Below are positions 47,207 through 55,627 of a DNA stretch of 64,000 nucleotides, one piece after another. A program made the position numbers and the translations under genes. The notes under the pieces were generated by a model. It saw only the letters and a program-made list of their open reading frames with translations, was not told the DNA's origin and did no database searches. The stretch is from the NCBI GenBank assembly GCA_051251725.1, contig JBPOFN010000025.1, positions 1-64,000 on the forward strand, read 5' to 3'. Origin of the DNA: JALZUE01 sp051251725. GTDB lineage: Bacteria; Pseudomonadota; Gammaproteobacteria; Enterobacterales; Alteromonadaceae. Positions within the stretch are counted from its first letter, which is position 1; every line of letters starts with the position of its first letter.

Positions 47207-48244
47207 ATGTCAGAGCACACCCAACAAGAATCTCAAAGCACAACAATAAAAGCATATGCAGCAAAAGAAGCAGGCAGCCTATTAACTGCGTTCGAATATG
47301 AAGTTGGCGCTTTGGCCAAAGACGATGTAGAAATTGACATTGAGTCATGCGGCATCTGTCATAGTGATTTAAGTATGTTAGATAACGACTGGGGGTTTAC
47401 TCAATATCCGTTTGTGCCAGGTCATGAAGTTGTTGGTACCATTGCGTCAGTTGGCGCTAATGTCAGTTCACTAAAAGTTGGCCAGCGTGTCGGTTTAGGT
47501 TGGCATTCAGCTTATTGTAACGCTTGCCATACCTGTAATTCAGGTGATCATAATTTATGTGCCAGTGCGCAACCAACAATTGCTGGCCGGCATGGCGGTT
47601 TTGCTGACAAAGTAAGAGCGCAGGCAACAGCAGTTGTGGCATTACCTGAAGGTGTTAATCCGGATTCAGCTGGACCATTATTTTGCGGTGGCGTTACTGT
47701 TTTTAATCCGCTTGTTCAATTTGACATTAAACCAACCTCAAAAGTCGCGGTTATTGGTATTGGCGGCTTAGGTCATATTGCCTTGCAGTTTCTTAATGCT
47801 TGGGGCTGTGAAGTAACCGCCTTCACATCCAATGAAGCTAAGCAAACTGAAGCATTAACTATGGGCGCGCACAAAGTTTTAAATTCTAATAATGCTGAAG
47901 AATTAGCTGCCGCCGAAGGTGCATTCGACTTTATCATTTCAACCGTCAATGTAAAACTCGACTGGAATGCTTACGTAGCAACCTTAGCGCCAAAAGGCCG
48001 ATTACATTTTGTTGGCGCCACATTAGAGCCGCTTGATATTGCCGTGTTTCCTTTGATTGGCGGACAGCGCTCAATTTCAGGATCGCCCGTTGGTAGCCCT
48101 GCCGTAATGAAAGAAATGTTAGATTTTGCTGCTTTACATCAGATTGAACCAGTAACTGAGTACTTTAGTTTTGAACAAGTTAATGAGGCGATTGCAAGAT
48201 TACGAGCAGGTAAAGCACATTACCGTGTGGTATTAAAACGCTAA
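47207..48244 (+). CDS. Zinc-dependent NAD(P) alcohol/aldehyde dehydrogenase (YahK/CAD-like)
   Basis: 345 residues of the medium-chain dehydrogenase family. Catalytic zinc: C48 (SCGICHSD) and H73/E74 (PGHEVVG). Structural zinc: C104, C107, C110 and C118. The Rossmann loop is GIGGLGHIALQF. This is the cinnamyl-alcohol-dehydrogenase subfamily, which usually reduces aldehydes with NADPH. Divergent from a LysR regulator; AGGAG-like GGAGAG before the ATG. Confidence 0.9.
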   Translation: MSEHTQQESQSTTIKAYAAKEAGSLLTAFEYEVGALAKDDVEIDIESCGICHSDLSMLDNDWGFTQYPFVPGHEVVGTIASVGANVSSLKVGQRVGLGWHSAYCNACHTCNSGDHNLCASAQPTIAGRHGGFADKVRAQATAVVALPEGVNPDSAGPLFCGGVTVFNPLVQFDIKPTSKVAVIGIGGLGHIALQFLNAWGCEVTAFTSNEAKQTEALTMGAHKVLNSNNAEELAAAEGAFDFIISTVNVKLDWNAYVATLAPKGRLHFVGATLEPLDIAVFPLIGGQRSISGSPVGSPAVMKEMLDFAALHQIEPVTEYFSFEQVNEAIARLRAGKAHYRVVLKR

Positions 48245-48246
48245 GT

Positions 48247-48275
48247 GATGGTTATGGTTATGGTTATAGTTATTA
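48247..48275. repeat. Hexamer-like repeat GGTTAT
   Basis: Three perfect GGTTAT units and a fourth degenerate one follow the alcohol dehydrogenase stop codon. Confidence 0.6.
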
Positions 48276-48303
48276 GCAAAATTTAACCTACCTAGAGTTA
48301 AAT

Positions 48304-48330
48304 AAAGCGCCTGCTAAAACAGGCGTTTTA
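48304..48330 (+). terminator. Terminator of the alcohol dehydrogenase gene
   Basis: CGCCTG (48308-48313) and CAGGCG (48320-48325) form a stem followed by TTTTATT. Confidence 0.7.
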
Positions 48331-48495
48331 TTGATTCTGCTTATGCAGACTTATTTGCGTTTTTGCTGTTCTTATTCTTAATTAATTTTACTTTGTAATA
48401 TTTGGTTTTGTTTGCTTTTCTGTAATACAAATAACTTCAGTTAAATGCAGTTATTTGCATTGATAATTCGATAAAAACCGCTGTAATTTCATTTA

Positions 48496-49596
48496 TTAAA
48501 AGCGCTCAAACGTCCACTGTAACGCGACCACCGCAATAACTAACGAAGTAAGTTGCACGCCATAGTGTCGATACTCGCTAAACTTTCTTAGCCAAATTAA
48601 TAACGGTAACAGCAAGGCTAAAATGCATAACTGGCCAATCTCAACCCCGACATTAAATGACAATACCGACCAGAATTTTTGATCTTTGGGTAAGCCAAGC
48701 TCTGCCAATACGCCAGCAAAGCCCATGCCGTGCAATAAACCAAAAGCAAAAGTAAGCCAAGCTAAACGCAATACCACCGGAAAAACATTATTCACCGCCG
48801 CTAACAGCACCGACACCGCAATGCCTATTTCGACCCAGCGACTATTAACCGTTAGCCAATTCATTGCCGTTGCCGTTAGGGTGATAGAATGAGCTAAGGT
48901 AAATGCGGTCACTATCCATGCGGTCGTTGTAATAATTGCGCGCTTATTTTGTTTCGCTAGCCATTGTCCTTGCTCGCGATAAAGCACACTCGTTAACAAC
49001 AACACCAATAAAAATAAAATATGATCTGTGCCCTTCCAAATATGGATAATGCCTTGGTAGCTATATTCAATAATCGTATTTAACAAGTGGCCAGCAGTCA
49101 CAGCGAGCGTAATATCCTGATTATCTTGCGCGATCACGCGGCTAAATTGTTGCTCAGCGCTGCTGATATTCACTAACGCTTTATGGTCTGAGTCTTGTGA
49201 AAATAAAGCACGGTATTGAAGCGTTAATGCGCCGTCAAGTGGACATTGGGCTTGAAAATTAGCGACTAAGTAGCCTTGATTAAAATGGCTATCTGCTTGA
49301 AATTCCGGTGCTATTTTTAATTGGCAATTAAATTCGCCGCGAGCAATAGTTAAATGTTCGGTCAAATAGCCATTAATAACGTCACTTTGGCTTTGCAGCT
49401 CGTTCCAAGTTAATTCGCCGTTATTATCTTGATCTAACGCCAGCGCTAAATCTAAATCAAAACCACGCAGTTGCCACTGCCCCGTTAATAAACCTTGCTG
49501 GTTTAGCTCGCCGGTTAAATAGGCGGTACTTAACTGATGTGCAGCTGCCGACTGAATAGACGCTAATAGAAAAATAACAAGCATGAATTGCTTCAT
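48496..49596 (-). CDS. HupE/UreJ-type membrane protein with periplasmic EF-hand
   Basis: 366 residues from ATG 49596, preceded by GAGG (a frame extension to 49656 lacks one). Signal peptide MKQFMLVIFLLASIQSAAA, then a periplasmic domain of about 160 residues with a canonical EF-hand loop DQDNNGELTWNE. The C-terminal membrane domain has the HupE_UreJ_2 motifs HIWKGTDHILF, FGLLHGMGFAG and FNVGVEIGQL. Relatives are linked to nickel/cobalt permeation, but function in this subgroup is not established. It overlaps or abuts the TPR gene upstream, so the two are co-translated. Part of the cluster with DUF4331 and ECF genes. Confidence 0.85.
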   Translation of the reverse strand: MKQFMLVIFLLASIQSAAAHQLSTAYLTGELNQQGLLTGQWQLRGFDLDLALALDQDNNGELTWNELQSQSDVINGYLTEHLTIARGEFNCQLKIAPEFQADSHFNQGYLVANFQAQCPLDGALTLQYRALFSQDSDHKALVNISSAEQQFSRVIAQDNQDITLAVTAGHLLNTIIEYSYQGIIHIWKGTDHILFLLVLLLTSVLYREQGQWLAKQNKRAIITTTAWIVTAFTLAHSITLTATAMNWLTVNSRWVEIGIAVSVLLAAVNNVFPVVLRLAWLTFAFGLLHGMGFAGVLAELGLPKDQKFWSVLSFNVGVEIGQLCILALLLPLLIWLRKFSEYRHYGVQLTSLVIAVVALQWTFERF

Positions 49597-49648
49597 GGTG
49601 ACCTCTAATTTTTTAATGTTAAAAATTGCAAATATCAAGACAGCACCT

Positions 49649-50788
49649 TTATTCATCAGATAACGTTAACCCGACAGGCTGTAGTGAAGTGGTATCTGCT
49701 TGTTGAACTTGCATTAATGTCGCTTGGTCCAATAAATATTTATCCGCTGCAAGCTTTGCGCTTTGCCAATTAATATCAGCCCAATACAAGGCCTTAACTG
49801 GATCTGGGTTTATTTCAAGGTAATAACGTGCCAGCTCAGCGGCATGAAACTGGTCTTGTCTTTGCACTCGTAAATTCACGCGCTCCGCCATTTGCTGCGC
49901 CCAAAAATTTTGACCCGTTAATTGTTTTTCAGCCAGTGCTAAACGTAACAATAAGGCGTCGTCTTTAAATTCGGCGCCGTTAACAATGTCGGTTAACTCT
50001 GCCAGCACGGGTTCTGCTTGATTTAGCGCTAAATGAATATCAGCCCACTGCACGATAAAACTCAATGGTTTATTTACCTTTGGATATTTATTTAACCAGT
50101 TTAATGCACTTTGAAATTCACCTTGGCGATAAGCCATATCCGCTACTAATTGCAGTAACCACACGCCAGTCTCATCTTCCGGTAATGGGTAACGTACTAA
50201 TAATTGTGCTAATTGCTGATAACTTGCGAGCAGTTTGCCTTGATAACTTTCTACTTCCAAACTGCAAGCAGCAATGGTTAACATATCAGCTTGGCCTAAT
50301 AAGGTTAAACAAGTTTGACGCGCCAGCGAGTATTCGGACAAAACTAAATGAATATTAGCTTTTAATAATCGAGCATTAAGCATTTCTGGGGCAAGGCTTA
50401 ATACGTTATCTAATGCTGTTAATGCCGGTTTAAATTGATGTTGATGCTGTAAAATGCGCGCCGATAAATACCAAGCTTGCGGCGCAACCGACGGCTTAGT
50501 TAAGTGAGGGGCTAATAAGGCATTAGCGCGACCAAAATTATAAGCACTTTTACCGGCATATTGGCCTTGGTCAATTAACCATTCGATATAGTCTAAACTC
50601 GCTGATGACTTTTGCTGCGTTGGCTTCACTTGCCATTTAGCAACAATATAATCACCACTTTTAGGGGTGAAAGGTTGCGCCCAAGTTAACGGGGTAAAAC
50701 CTACCACGACCAAAAAAAGTAGGCTAATACCTACCAAAACTAGCGGTAATGACCTTGCAGCATTATGTTTCTGATGGTGGCTGTTCAT
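49649..50788 (-). CDS. TPR-rich membrane-anchored periplasmic protein
   Basis: 379 residues: an N-terminal membrane segment or signal anchor (about 14-38, ending TWAQP), then helical TPR-type repeats (QAWYLSARILQHQHQFKPAL; MLNARLLKANIHLVLSEYSLA). No enzyme motif is seen. It is upstream of the HupE-like gene by 52 bp and downstream of the cadherin-like lipoprotein by 278 bp. A scaffold or assembly role is inferred. GTCGTT-T-AACGAC lies just upstream of the start. Confidence 0.7.
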   Translation of the reverse strand: MNSHHQKHNAARSLPLVLVGISLLFLVVVGFTPLTWAQPFTPKSGDYIVAKWQVKPTQQKSSASLDYIEWLIDQGQYAGKSAYNFGRANALLAPHLTKPSVAPQAWYLSARILQHQHQFKPALTALDNVLSLAPEMLNARLLKANIHLVLSEYSLARQTCLTLLGQADMLTIAACSLEVESYQGKLLASYQQLAQLLVRYPLPEDETGVWLLQLVADMAYRQGEFQSALNWLNKYPKVNKPLSFIVQWADIHLALNQAEPVLAELTDIVNGAEFKDDALLLRLALAEKQLTGQNFWAQQMAERVNLRVQRQDQFHAAELARYYLEINPDPVKALYWADINWQSAKLAADKYLLDQATLMQVQQADTTSLQPVGLTLSDE

Positions 50789-50801
50789 GGTGTTTTCCTT
50801 T

Positions 50802-50814
50802 GTCGTTTAACGAC
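50802..50814. promoter_or_regulatory. Small palindrome upstream of the TPR gene
   Basis: GTCGTT and AACGAC flank a single T, 14 bp before the start codon. It could be an operator or a leader hairpin affecting translation. Confidence 0.3.
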
Positions 50815-51066
50815 TCGTACTGCTGTTTTAAAGTTTAAAAACAAGCTAAGTTTGGCTTGGTTATTAACGCTTATTTATCAAAATTTCGCTTATTCACGTT
50901 TAGTTTATTAACCTAGTAATTTATTATTTATTAACTTTGTAATAATTTACAGTCTTTATTAACTATCACTTATCAGCACTAAGCTGATAGCCGCCATCCT
51001 TGGCGAGCTCAAATTTACTTCCGTGTTTTATTACGTGGATTTATTGCTTTGATTTATTCTATTTTT

Positions 51067-51576
51067 TTATGGTTCTAATAAATCATCATAAGCCGATGTT
51101 GAACTTACATCTTGAATAAACTCACGCCCGTTAACCGCCAACGGTTTATCAGCTGCCATTTGATTGAAAGCAGCGCGGCTAAAGCTAGAAAACATCACTT
51201 CTAACACCTCAATATCAATATTTACCATCGCGGTAACAGCACCATTAACACCGTCACTGACCAAATATTGAAAGCTATCAACACCGGTAACTTCACTATT
51301 TGGGGTATAAGTGAAGCTACCGTTTGCAGCTAACTCAAGTACACCTTGGCTTGGCTCTGTTACCAACATAAAGGTTAAATTATCGCCATCAGCGTCTGTT
51401 GCCATTAGCTGATCCATCACCGAGGTGTCAGTTTGAGTGGTAACCGACAGCGTTTGTGCCACCGGTGCTATGTTCATTTTTGGCTGCTCTTTTTTAGCAC
51501 TGTCATTATGATTACAAGCTGCTAAGGCGAAGATAACCGCTGAGCTGATGGCTATTTTTATTAATTGACTGTTCAT
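51067..51576 (-). CDS. Lipoprotein with a cadherin-like/VCBS domain
   Basis: 169 residues: lipoprotein signal with LAAC (C20), then an Ig-like bacterial cadherin domain (about 35-125). This has the repeat signature DADGDNLTFMLVTEPSQG ... GSFTYTPN ... GVDSFQYLVSDG, whose acidic residues bind Ca2+ in related domains. A short C-terminal tail follows. It starts 10 bp after the DUF4331 gene and so is in the same operon. A Ca2+-dependent surface partner of DUF4331 is a reasonable inference. Confidence 0.82.
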   Translation of the reverse strand: MNSQLIKIAISSAVIFALAACNHNDSAKKEQPKMNIAPVAQTLSVTTQTDTSVMDQLMATDADGDNLTFMLVTEPSQGVLELAANGSFTYTPNSEVTGVDSFQYLVSDGVNGAVTAMVNIDIEVLEVMFSSFSRAAFNQMAADKPLAVNGREFIQDVSSTSAYDDLLEP

Positions 51577-51586
51577 GATCTACTCC

Positions 51587-53173
51587 TTATTTTGAACCCG
51601 CAATTGGGGTAGCTAAATACGGAAATACGCTCATCATCATAGACGCATCAACCGGTGCACCATCGGTAAATGGCACGTTACCAACATTGGCATCACTTTC
51701 TTGACATAAACCCAGTGCGGTATCGGTTCCATTAACGGGGATCGGGTAACATAAACGTCCCATCACGACGCGCAAGGCAATATCAACAACATCATCACCT
51801 GGACGACGACCATTAGGGAAACCCGCTAAGTCATCACCGGCAACCCCAAAAGCAGATTGTTGCTCAACCGGTTTTGCTGCAATAGCCGTATTTAAACGTA
51901 ACATTTCAGAGGCGGTTACCATGGCTTGTTGGTTAACCCCTGGAAAACCGGTTAAAAAGGCAGCAACTAAATCAGCTCGTGGAAAATTCGTTGGTGCAAG
52001 TGTTTCTAACTCAGCCCCTAAAGTAGTATTTACTGCGTCTTTAAATAAAATATTTAACAACTCAGGCAAGCTTGGATGGGTAACATAATCAGCAAATTGA
52101 CCATCGTTTTGTGGATGAGCGCTTGAGAATTTGTCTTTATCTTTTAAACCTATCACTAATTCATTAACCAGTGGACTACCTAAACGAGAAACTTGTGTTA
52201 ATGCCCCGCCGTTTATTTCGGTATTATTAAAACTTGCATTAGGATTTAAAATACGCGCTTGTGGCAAACTTGCTGTTGTCCACGCCCCGACCACACCATT
52301 ACCCGAACCAGTAAGACAAGCTTTAGGTATTTCTATCGCTAAGGAAGTAACGTTTTTATCGGCTAAATCGTCATTGTCAGCAGATTGGGTAATACCACCT
52401 GGAAAACCGCCTGCATCACCAGCACCAGGCGAGCTATCACCTTCAACCGGAACATAATTAACTAAATCGAATGTTTTACCTAAGTTAACAACAAAGGCGT
52501 CTTTTCTCTGACCAACAAATACTTGGCCTGCTTGGTTACAACCAGGAAGATTAAAACTAGCCACAAAAGAATCAGCATAGGCTTCATAACCCGCCATATC
52601 GGTAAACGTTTTGTTTCCAATATAATCAAGTGGCTTATGGAACATGGTTGAGCTATCACTGGTATTGGTTAACATCGCAGCTGTACCCGTGCTTTGTGGA
52701 CCGGTAACTAATGATAATGAATAAGACTCGATAAAATTAGCACTGGCTTGATCCATCGCGCTGATACCACCAACATTTTTAAGTGGTACCGCGATAGATT
52801 TTTTAGCGCCGTCAGCACCTACTTCTAATGCCACGCCGGTTTCACCTGGTAATGATTGTTTAAATCTAAATTGAAAGGTTAAATCCTCAACCGCATCACC
52901 ATCGTTATCAATGTGAATGCTATAAACAGCTGCCGGATCCATAGTGAAATAATTTGGTCCACCATAAGCGTCTTGCAAAGGAATATAATTGGCGATTAAG
53001 GTCACGAAATTTTCACGCCCCGACTCATAACTATTAAAAGCATAAAAATCGGTAGAATCTAATGCCGGAGTACGCGTAACATTTGGCGCTTCTCTATGGC
53101 TAGAAGCCGTTGCTGCAGGACTTAACAAACAAGCCGCGAGGATGGCTGAAATAGTATTAAGTTTAGTATTCAT
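51587..53173 (-). CDS. DUF4331 family secreted protein
   Basis: 528 residues: signal peptide (about 1-23, ending ATA), mature start SSHREAPNVTRTPALDSTDFYAFNSYE, the hallmark of DUF4331. GYEAYADSF, FVGQRKDAFVVNLG, NVTSLAIEIPKACL and RRPGDDVVDIALRV follow. The family is widespread, secreted, and without an assigned reaction. Here it heads an operon with the cadherin-like lipoprotein. An ECF-type promoter motif lies upstream and the same motif precedes the ECF sigma gene nearby. Confidence 0.9.
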   Translation of the reverse strand: MNTKLNTISAILAACLLSPAATASSHREAPNVTRTPALDSTDFYAFNSYESGRENFVTLIANYIPLQDAYGGPNYFTMDPAAVYSIHIDNDGDAVEDLTFQFRFKQSLPGETGVALEVGADGAKKSIAVPLKNVGGISAMDQASANFIESYSLSLVTGPQSTGTAAMLTNTSDSSTMFHKPLDYIGNKTFTDMAGYEAYADSFVASFNLPGCNQAGQVFVGQRKDAFVVNLGKTFDLVNYVPVEGDSSPGAGDAGGFPGGITQSADNDDLADKNVTSLAIEIPKACLTGSGNGVVGAWTTASLPQARILNPNASFNNTEINGGALTQVSRLGSPLVNELVIGLKDKDKFSSAHPQNDGQFADYVTHPSLPELLNILFKDAVNTTLGAELETLAPTNFPRADLVAAFLTGFPGVNQQAMVTASEMLRLNTAIAAKPVEQQSAFGVAGDDLAGFPNGRRPGDDVVDIALRVVMGRLCYPIPVNGTDTALGLCQESDANVGNVPFTDGAPVDASMMMSVFPYLATPIAGSK

Positions 53174-53200
53174 GACAAATTCCTATATTGTTGAGTGATG

Positions 53201-53238
53201 TCATTAAGTTAAACGGGCGAGATGAAATATCGGATGCA
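53201..53238 (-). promoter_or_regulatory. Predicted ECF-sigma promoter of the DUF4331 operon
   Basis: On the minus strand TGCATCC (53238-53232), a 16-nt spacer and CGTTT (53215-53211), then AACTTAATG, 30-40 bp before the DUF4331 ATG. Box sequence, spacer and downstream CTTAATG are the same as upstream of the sigma gene at 55171-55207. Confidence 0.7.
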
Positions 53239-53724
53239 GCTTTTTTAATTATTTAGCTAATTTATTTTAAAATAATTATCACTAATAAATTAATCACATA
53301 AAAATCAATTAATTAAAATGAATTTTACGGATAAATTATTAACTAAATAAAATCAAATAAAAGTTAATTAGTTAATAAACGCTTGCAACTGTTAAAAGAA
53401 AAGCACTAGCGTCTGATGATTATTTGAGCTGATTTTTGCAGCTAATTATTGGGTATTAGTACAAAGGAGAAGTTCAAGGTAGTGGTCCAAGACAGGGGCT
53501 TTGTCATCAAGTTAGTCCACATCAAAAGACGATAAAGGTTTTATGTTCTTACAAAGCTACCTCACATCCGAATAGGCAGGTTGTAATTATAGTGGTAAAA
53601 ATCGTCAACAAACGTTGTCAAAATAATTCGACTAAAAGCGTTTTATTATCTTTAGAAAGCCAAAAACTCTATACCGCGAAAGGTAACTGCGCCTAAACAC
53701 TTTAAATACTCGCTCTCCTAAGCA
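53239..53724. other. Spacer with no further feature seen
   Basis: No supported coding region or strong hairpin between the DUF4331 promoter motif and the anti-sigma terminator. Confidence 0.4.
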
Positions 53725-53750
53725 TAAAAAAGCCCAGCGTGTGCTGGGCT
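53725..53750 (-). terminator. Terminator of the sigma/anti-sigma operon
   Basis: AGCCCAGC and GCTGGGCT (53731-53738, 53743-53750) close a 4-nt loop; on the minus strand six T follow. It lies 49 bp past the anti-sigma stop. Confidence 0.9.
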
Positions 53751-53798
53751 GTTAATAAGCTATTCAGCTTAGATTATTATTTTTAGGTTTCTCTTAGG

Positions 53799-54545
53799 CT
53801 ATAAAGTCACTAGCTCAGTGGTATAAAGTACGGTTGTTGGCGCACCATTAGGCGAACCACCGACAGGCTCTAAACTTACCGCTAAGGCCGCCAACTCAAC
53901 ACGTCCAAAGAGATCTGATTTCACCAAGTTTAGCTCACCATTTTGCGGTAACAAACCAAGTGATATTGGCGCCCGTCCGTCGGCGGCAACAAACCATAAC
54001 TCATAATCATTTTGGTTTTGCTGCGTTAATTTATTAGTCGCTTTCACTTTTATATTAGTGTCACTCACTTCAATTAACCACAGTGCCTCAGCTTTTTCAC
54101 TTTGTACGACCGCATACTGTACTGGTGTTATATCAGCGTTTTCAAAGCTAACTAAAGCAACAGCTAGAATAATCGAGGCCGCCGTTGCTAAGCCAGCTAA
54201 GCTTTGCCAAAAACGTGTCGACTTAACCGGCAACTGAGTCACATTGTCAGCAGATTTATCTTTAGATTCACTTGGTTTATTCTGCTCTGGCTCAACATTA
54301 ACCGTGTTTTTATCTTGAAAACCTAAACGTTGACTAACCTTTTGCCAAACTTCAGCGCTCGGCGCTATTGGTTTGAGTTTATGTCCCAAGACATTAATAT
54401 ATTGCTCCCAAATCCAGGTGGTTTCTCGAATAAGTTGATGCTGCATCATTAACTGTTGATAACGACGTCGAGCGCCGCCACGCATTGTGCCTAAAACAAA
54501 CTCAGCCGCTAAGGCATTTCGTCTTTCTTCAATTAAATAATTCAT
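53799..54545 (-). CDS. Anti-sigma factor, RskA-like
   Basis: 248 residues from ATG 54545, whose ATG overlaps the sigma gene stop as ATGA. N-terminal zinc-less anti-sigma helices (FVLGTMRGGARRRYQQLMMQH), one membrane segment (about 130-150) and an extracytoplasmic RskA-type domain ending VSLEPVGGSPNGAPTTVLY, the signature of that family. It would hold the ECF sigma factor at the membrane until released by proteolysis. A longer frame to 54590 exists but lies inside the sigma gene. Confidence 0.88.
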   Translation of the reverse strand: MNYLIEERRNALAAEFVLGTMRGGARRRYQQLMMQHQLIRETTWIWEQYINVLGHKLKPIAPSAEVWQKVSQRLGFQDKNTVNVEPEQNKPSESKDKSADNVTQLPVKSTRFWQSLAGLATAASIILAVALVSFENADITPVQYAVVQSEKAEALWLIEVSDTNIKVKATNKLTQQNQNDYELWFVAADGRAPISLGLLPQNGELNLVKSDLFGRVELAALAVSLEPVGGSPNGAPTTVLYTTELVTL

Positions 54546-55072
54546 ATCGCTAAACACCTCTGTAAACTTTGTAGCCCCCGTCGAATCCAACTTTTAACCG
54601 ACCCAAGCGGTGAATTCATACTAGAACTGACTTCCTGATGACTCAAACCATTAAAATAAGCAAAGTGAATTGCTTGTTTTTGCTCTGAATCCAGCTCGTC
54701 CATACATTCATCTAATTTTTTCGGCACGGTATCATTACTAACTAGCGCTAAATGATCAATTTCAGTATCTTGATCTTGTAAACTCAGCTCATTACGCACT
54801 TTGTGGTAACGAATTAAATCAATCACTCGGTAACGAACAATACTTATCATCCATGTTAATACCGTACCTTTACCTAACTGATATTCACTCGCATTATGCC
54901 AAATACGCACATAAGCTTCTTGCACCGCTTCTTCTGCTAATTCTTTATGTTTTAACATTTTAAAACTGACCGCATAAAGCTGAGAAGCCGTTGCTTCGTA
55001 TAACTGCGAAAATGCTTGTTGTTGCCCTGCGGCTGTTGCTCTTAATAATTTTAAGTGTTCTTCATGTTCCAT
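54542..55072 (-). CDS. ECF RNA polymerase sigma factor (SigK-like)
   Basis: 176 residues: region 2 (about 20-90, ELAEEAVQEAYVRIWHNASEYQ and WMISIVRYRVIDLIRYH) and region 4 (about 120-172, SHQEVSSSMNSPLGSVKSWIRRGL). It is paired with an RskA-like anti-sigma by a 4-bp ATGA overlap, the usual coupling. It likely directs its own operon and the DUF4331 operon, because the same TGCATCC-N16-CGTTT motif precedes both. A 13-bp inverted repeat lies between the motif and the gene. Confidence 0.92.
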   Translation of the reverse strand: MEHEEHLKLLRATAAGQQQAFSQLYEATASQLYAVSFKMLKHKELAEEAVQEAYVRIWHNASEYQLGKGTVLTWMISIVRYRVIDLIRYHKVRNELSLQDQDTEIDHLALVSNDTVPKKLDECMDELDSEQKQAIHFAYFNGLSHQEVSSSMNSPLGSVKSWIRRGLQSLQRCLAI

Positions 55073-55110
55073 TGATTATGCCCTTTAATAAGCTGACTAA
55101 GATAATACAC

Positions 55111-55147
55111 GTAAACCACTTACAAATTTTTACCGTAAGTGGTTTAC
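55111..55147 (-). promoter_or_regulatory. 13-bp perfect inverted repeat in the sigma-gene leader
   Basis: GTAAACCACTTAC (55111-55123) and GTAAGTGGTTTAC (55135-55147) flank an 11-nt loop. It sits downstream of the predicted ECF promoter, in the transcribed leader of the sigma gene, 38 bp from the start. It could be an operator, an attenuator or an mRNA stability element. Confidence 0.7.
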
Positions 55148-55170
55148 AGTAAAAATCATTATCTTTAGTA

Positions 55171-55207
55171 CATTAAGCCAAACGGTTGATAGTTAACATT
55201 GGATGCA
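55171..55207 (-). promoter_or_regulatory. Predicted autoregulated ECF promoter of the sigma operon
   Basis: On the minus strand TGCATCC (55207-55201), a 16-nt spacer, CGTTT (55184-55180) and GGCTTAATG. The match to the DUF4331 site is 7/7, same spacer length, 5/5, with CTTAATG also shared. Confidence 0.7.
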
Positions 55208-55573
55208 ATTTTTTTAGCTGTAACCAATTACAGAGATAAAATATGAGAAATTAGTACGTATTATTCTAGTTTGTATTTTCCCAGTATGCTTAATAATATA
55301 TTGATTCAATAAGGAATAACTTTTAACAATATTATTAATCCGATAAATAAGCGCTACCGATAATCATTTCAGCTCAAGCTTACGAATGGATAACACAGCA
55401 AGCTTTATTATGTAGGAGACTTCTGGTAGAAGAGTACATGGTGAATAACGTATGAAGGATAGACAAGATAAGTTTAATGTTAGGCTGCTCTGGTCGGTTC
55501 GAAAACAGCAGTCCTATGTAAGTAAGTATAAGCCCTGCATATGGCTAGCGGTACATAACATTAAGAACAACAT

Positions 55574-55611
55574 GATTTGGTATTAACGCTTTACGCCTTA
55601 AATACCAAATC
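55574..55611. terminator. 11-bp inverted repeat after the GH29 gene
   Basis: GATTTGGTATT (55574-55584) and AATACCAAATC (55601-55611) flank a 16-nt loop, 17 bp past the stop. The right arm is identical to 57289-57299, the left end of MITE-like copy 2, so it may be a terminator or an element end. Confidence 0.55.
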
Positions 55612-55627
55612 ACACAGTAATTATGAA

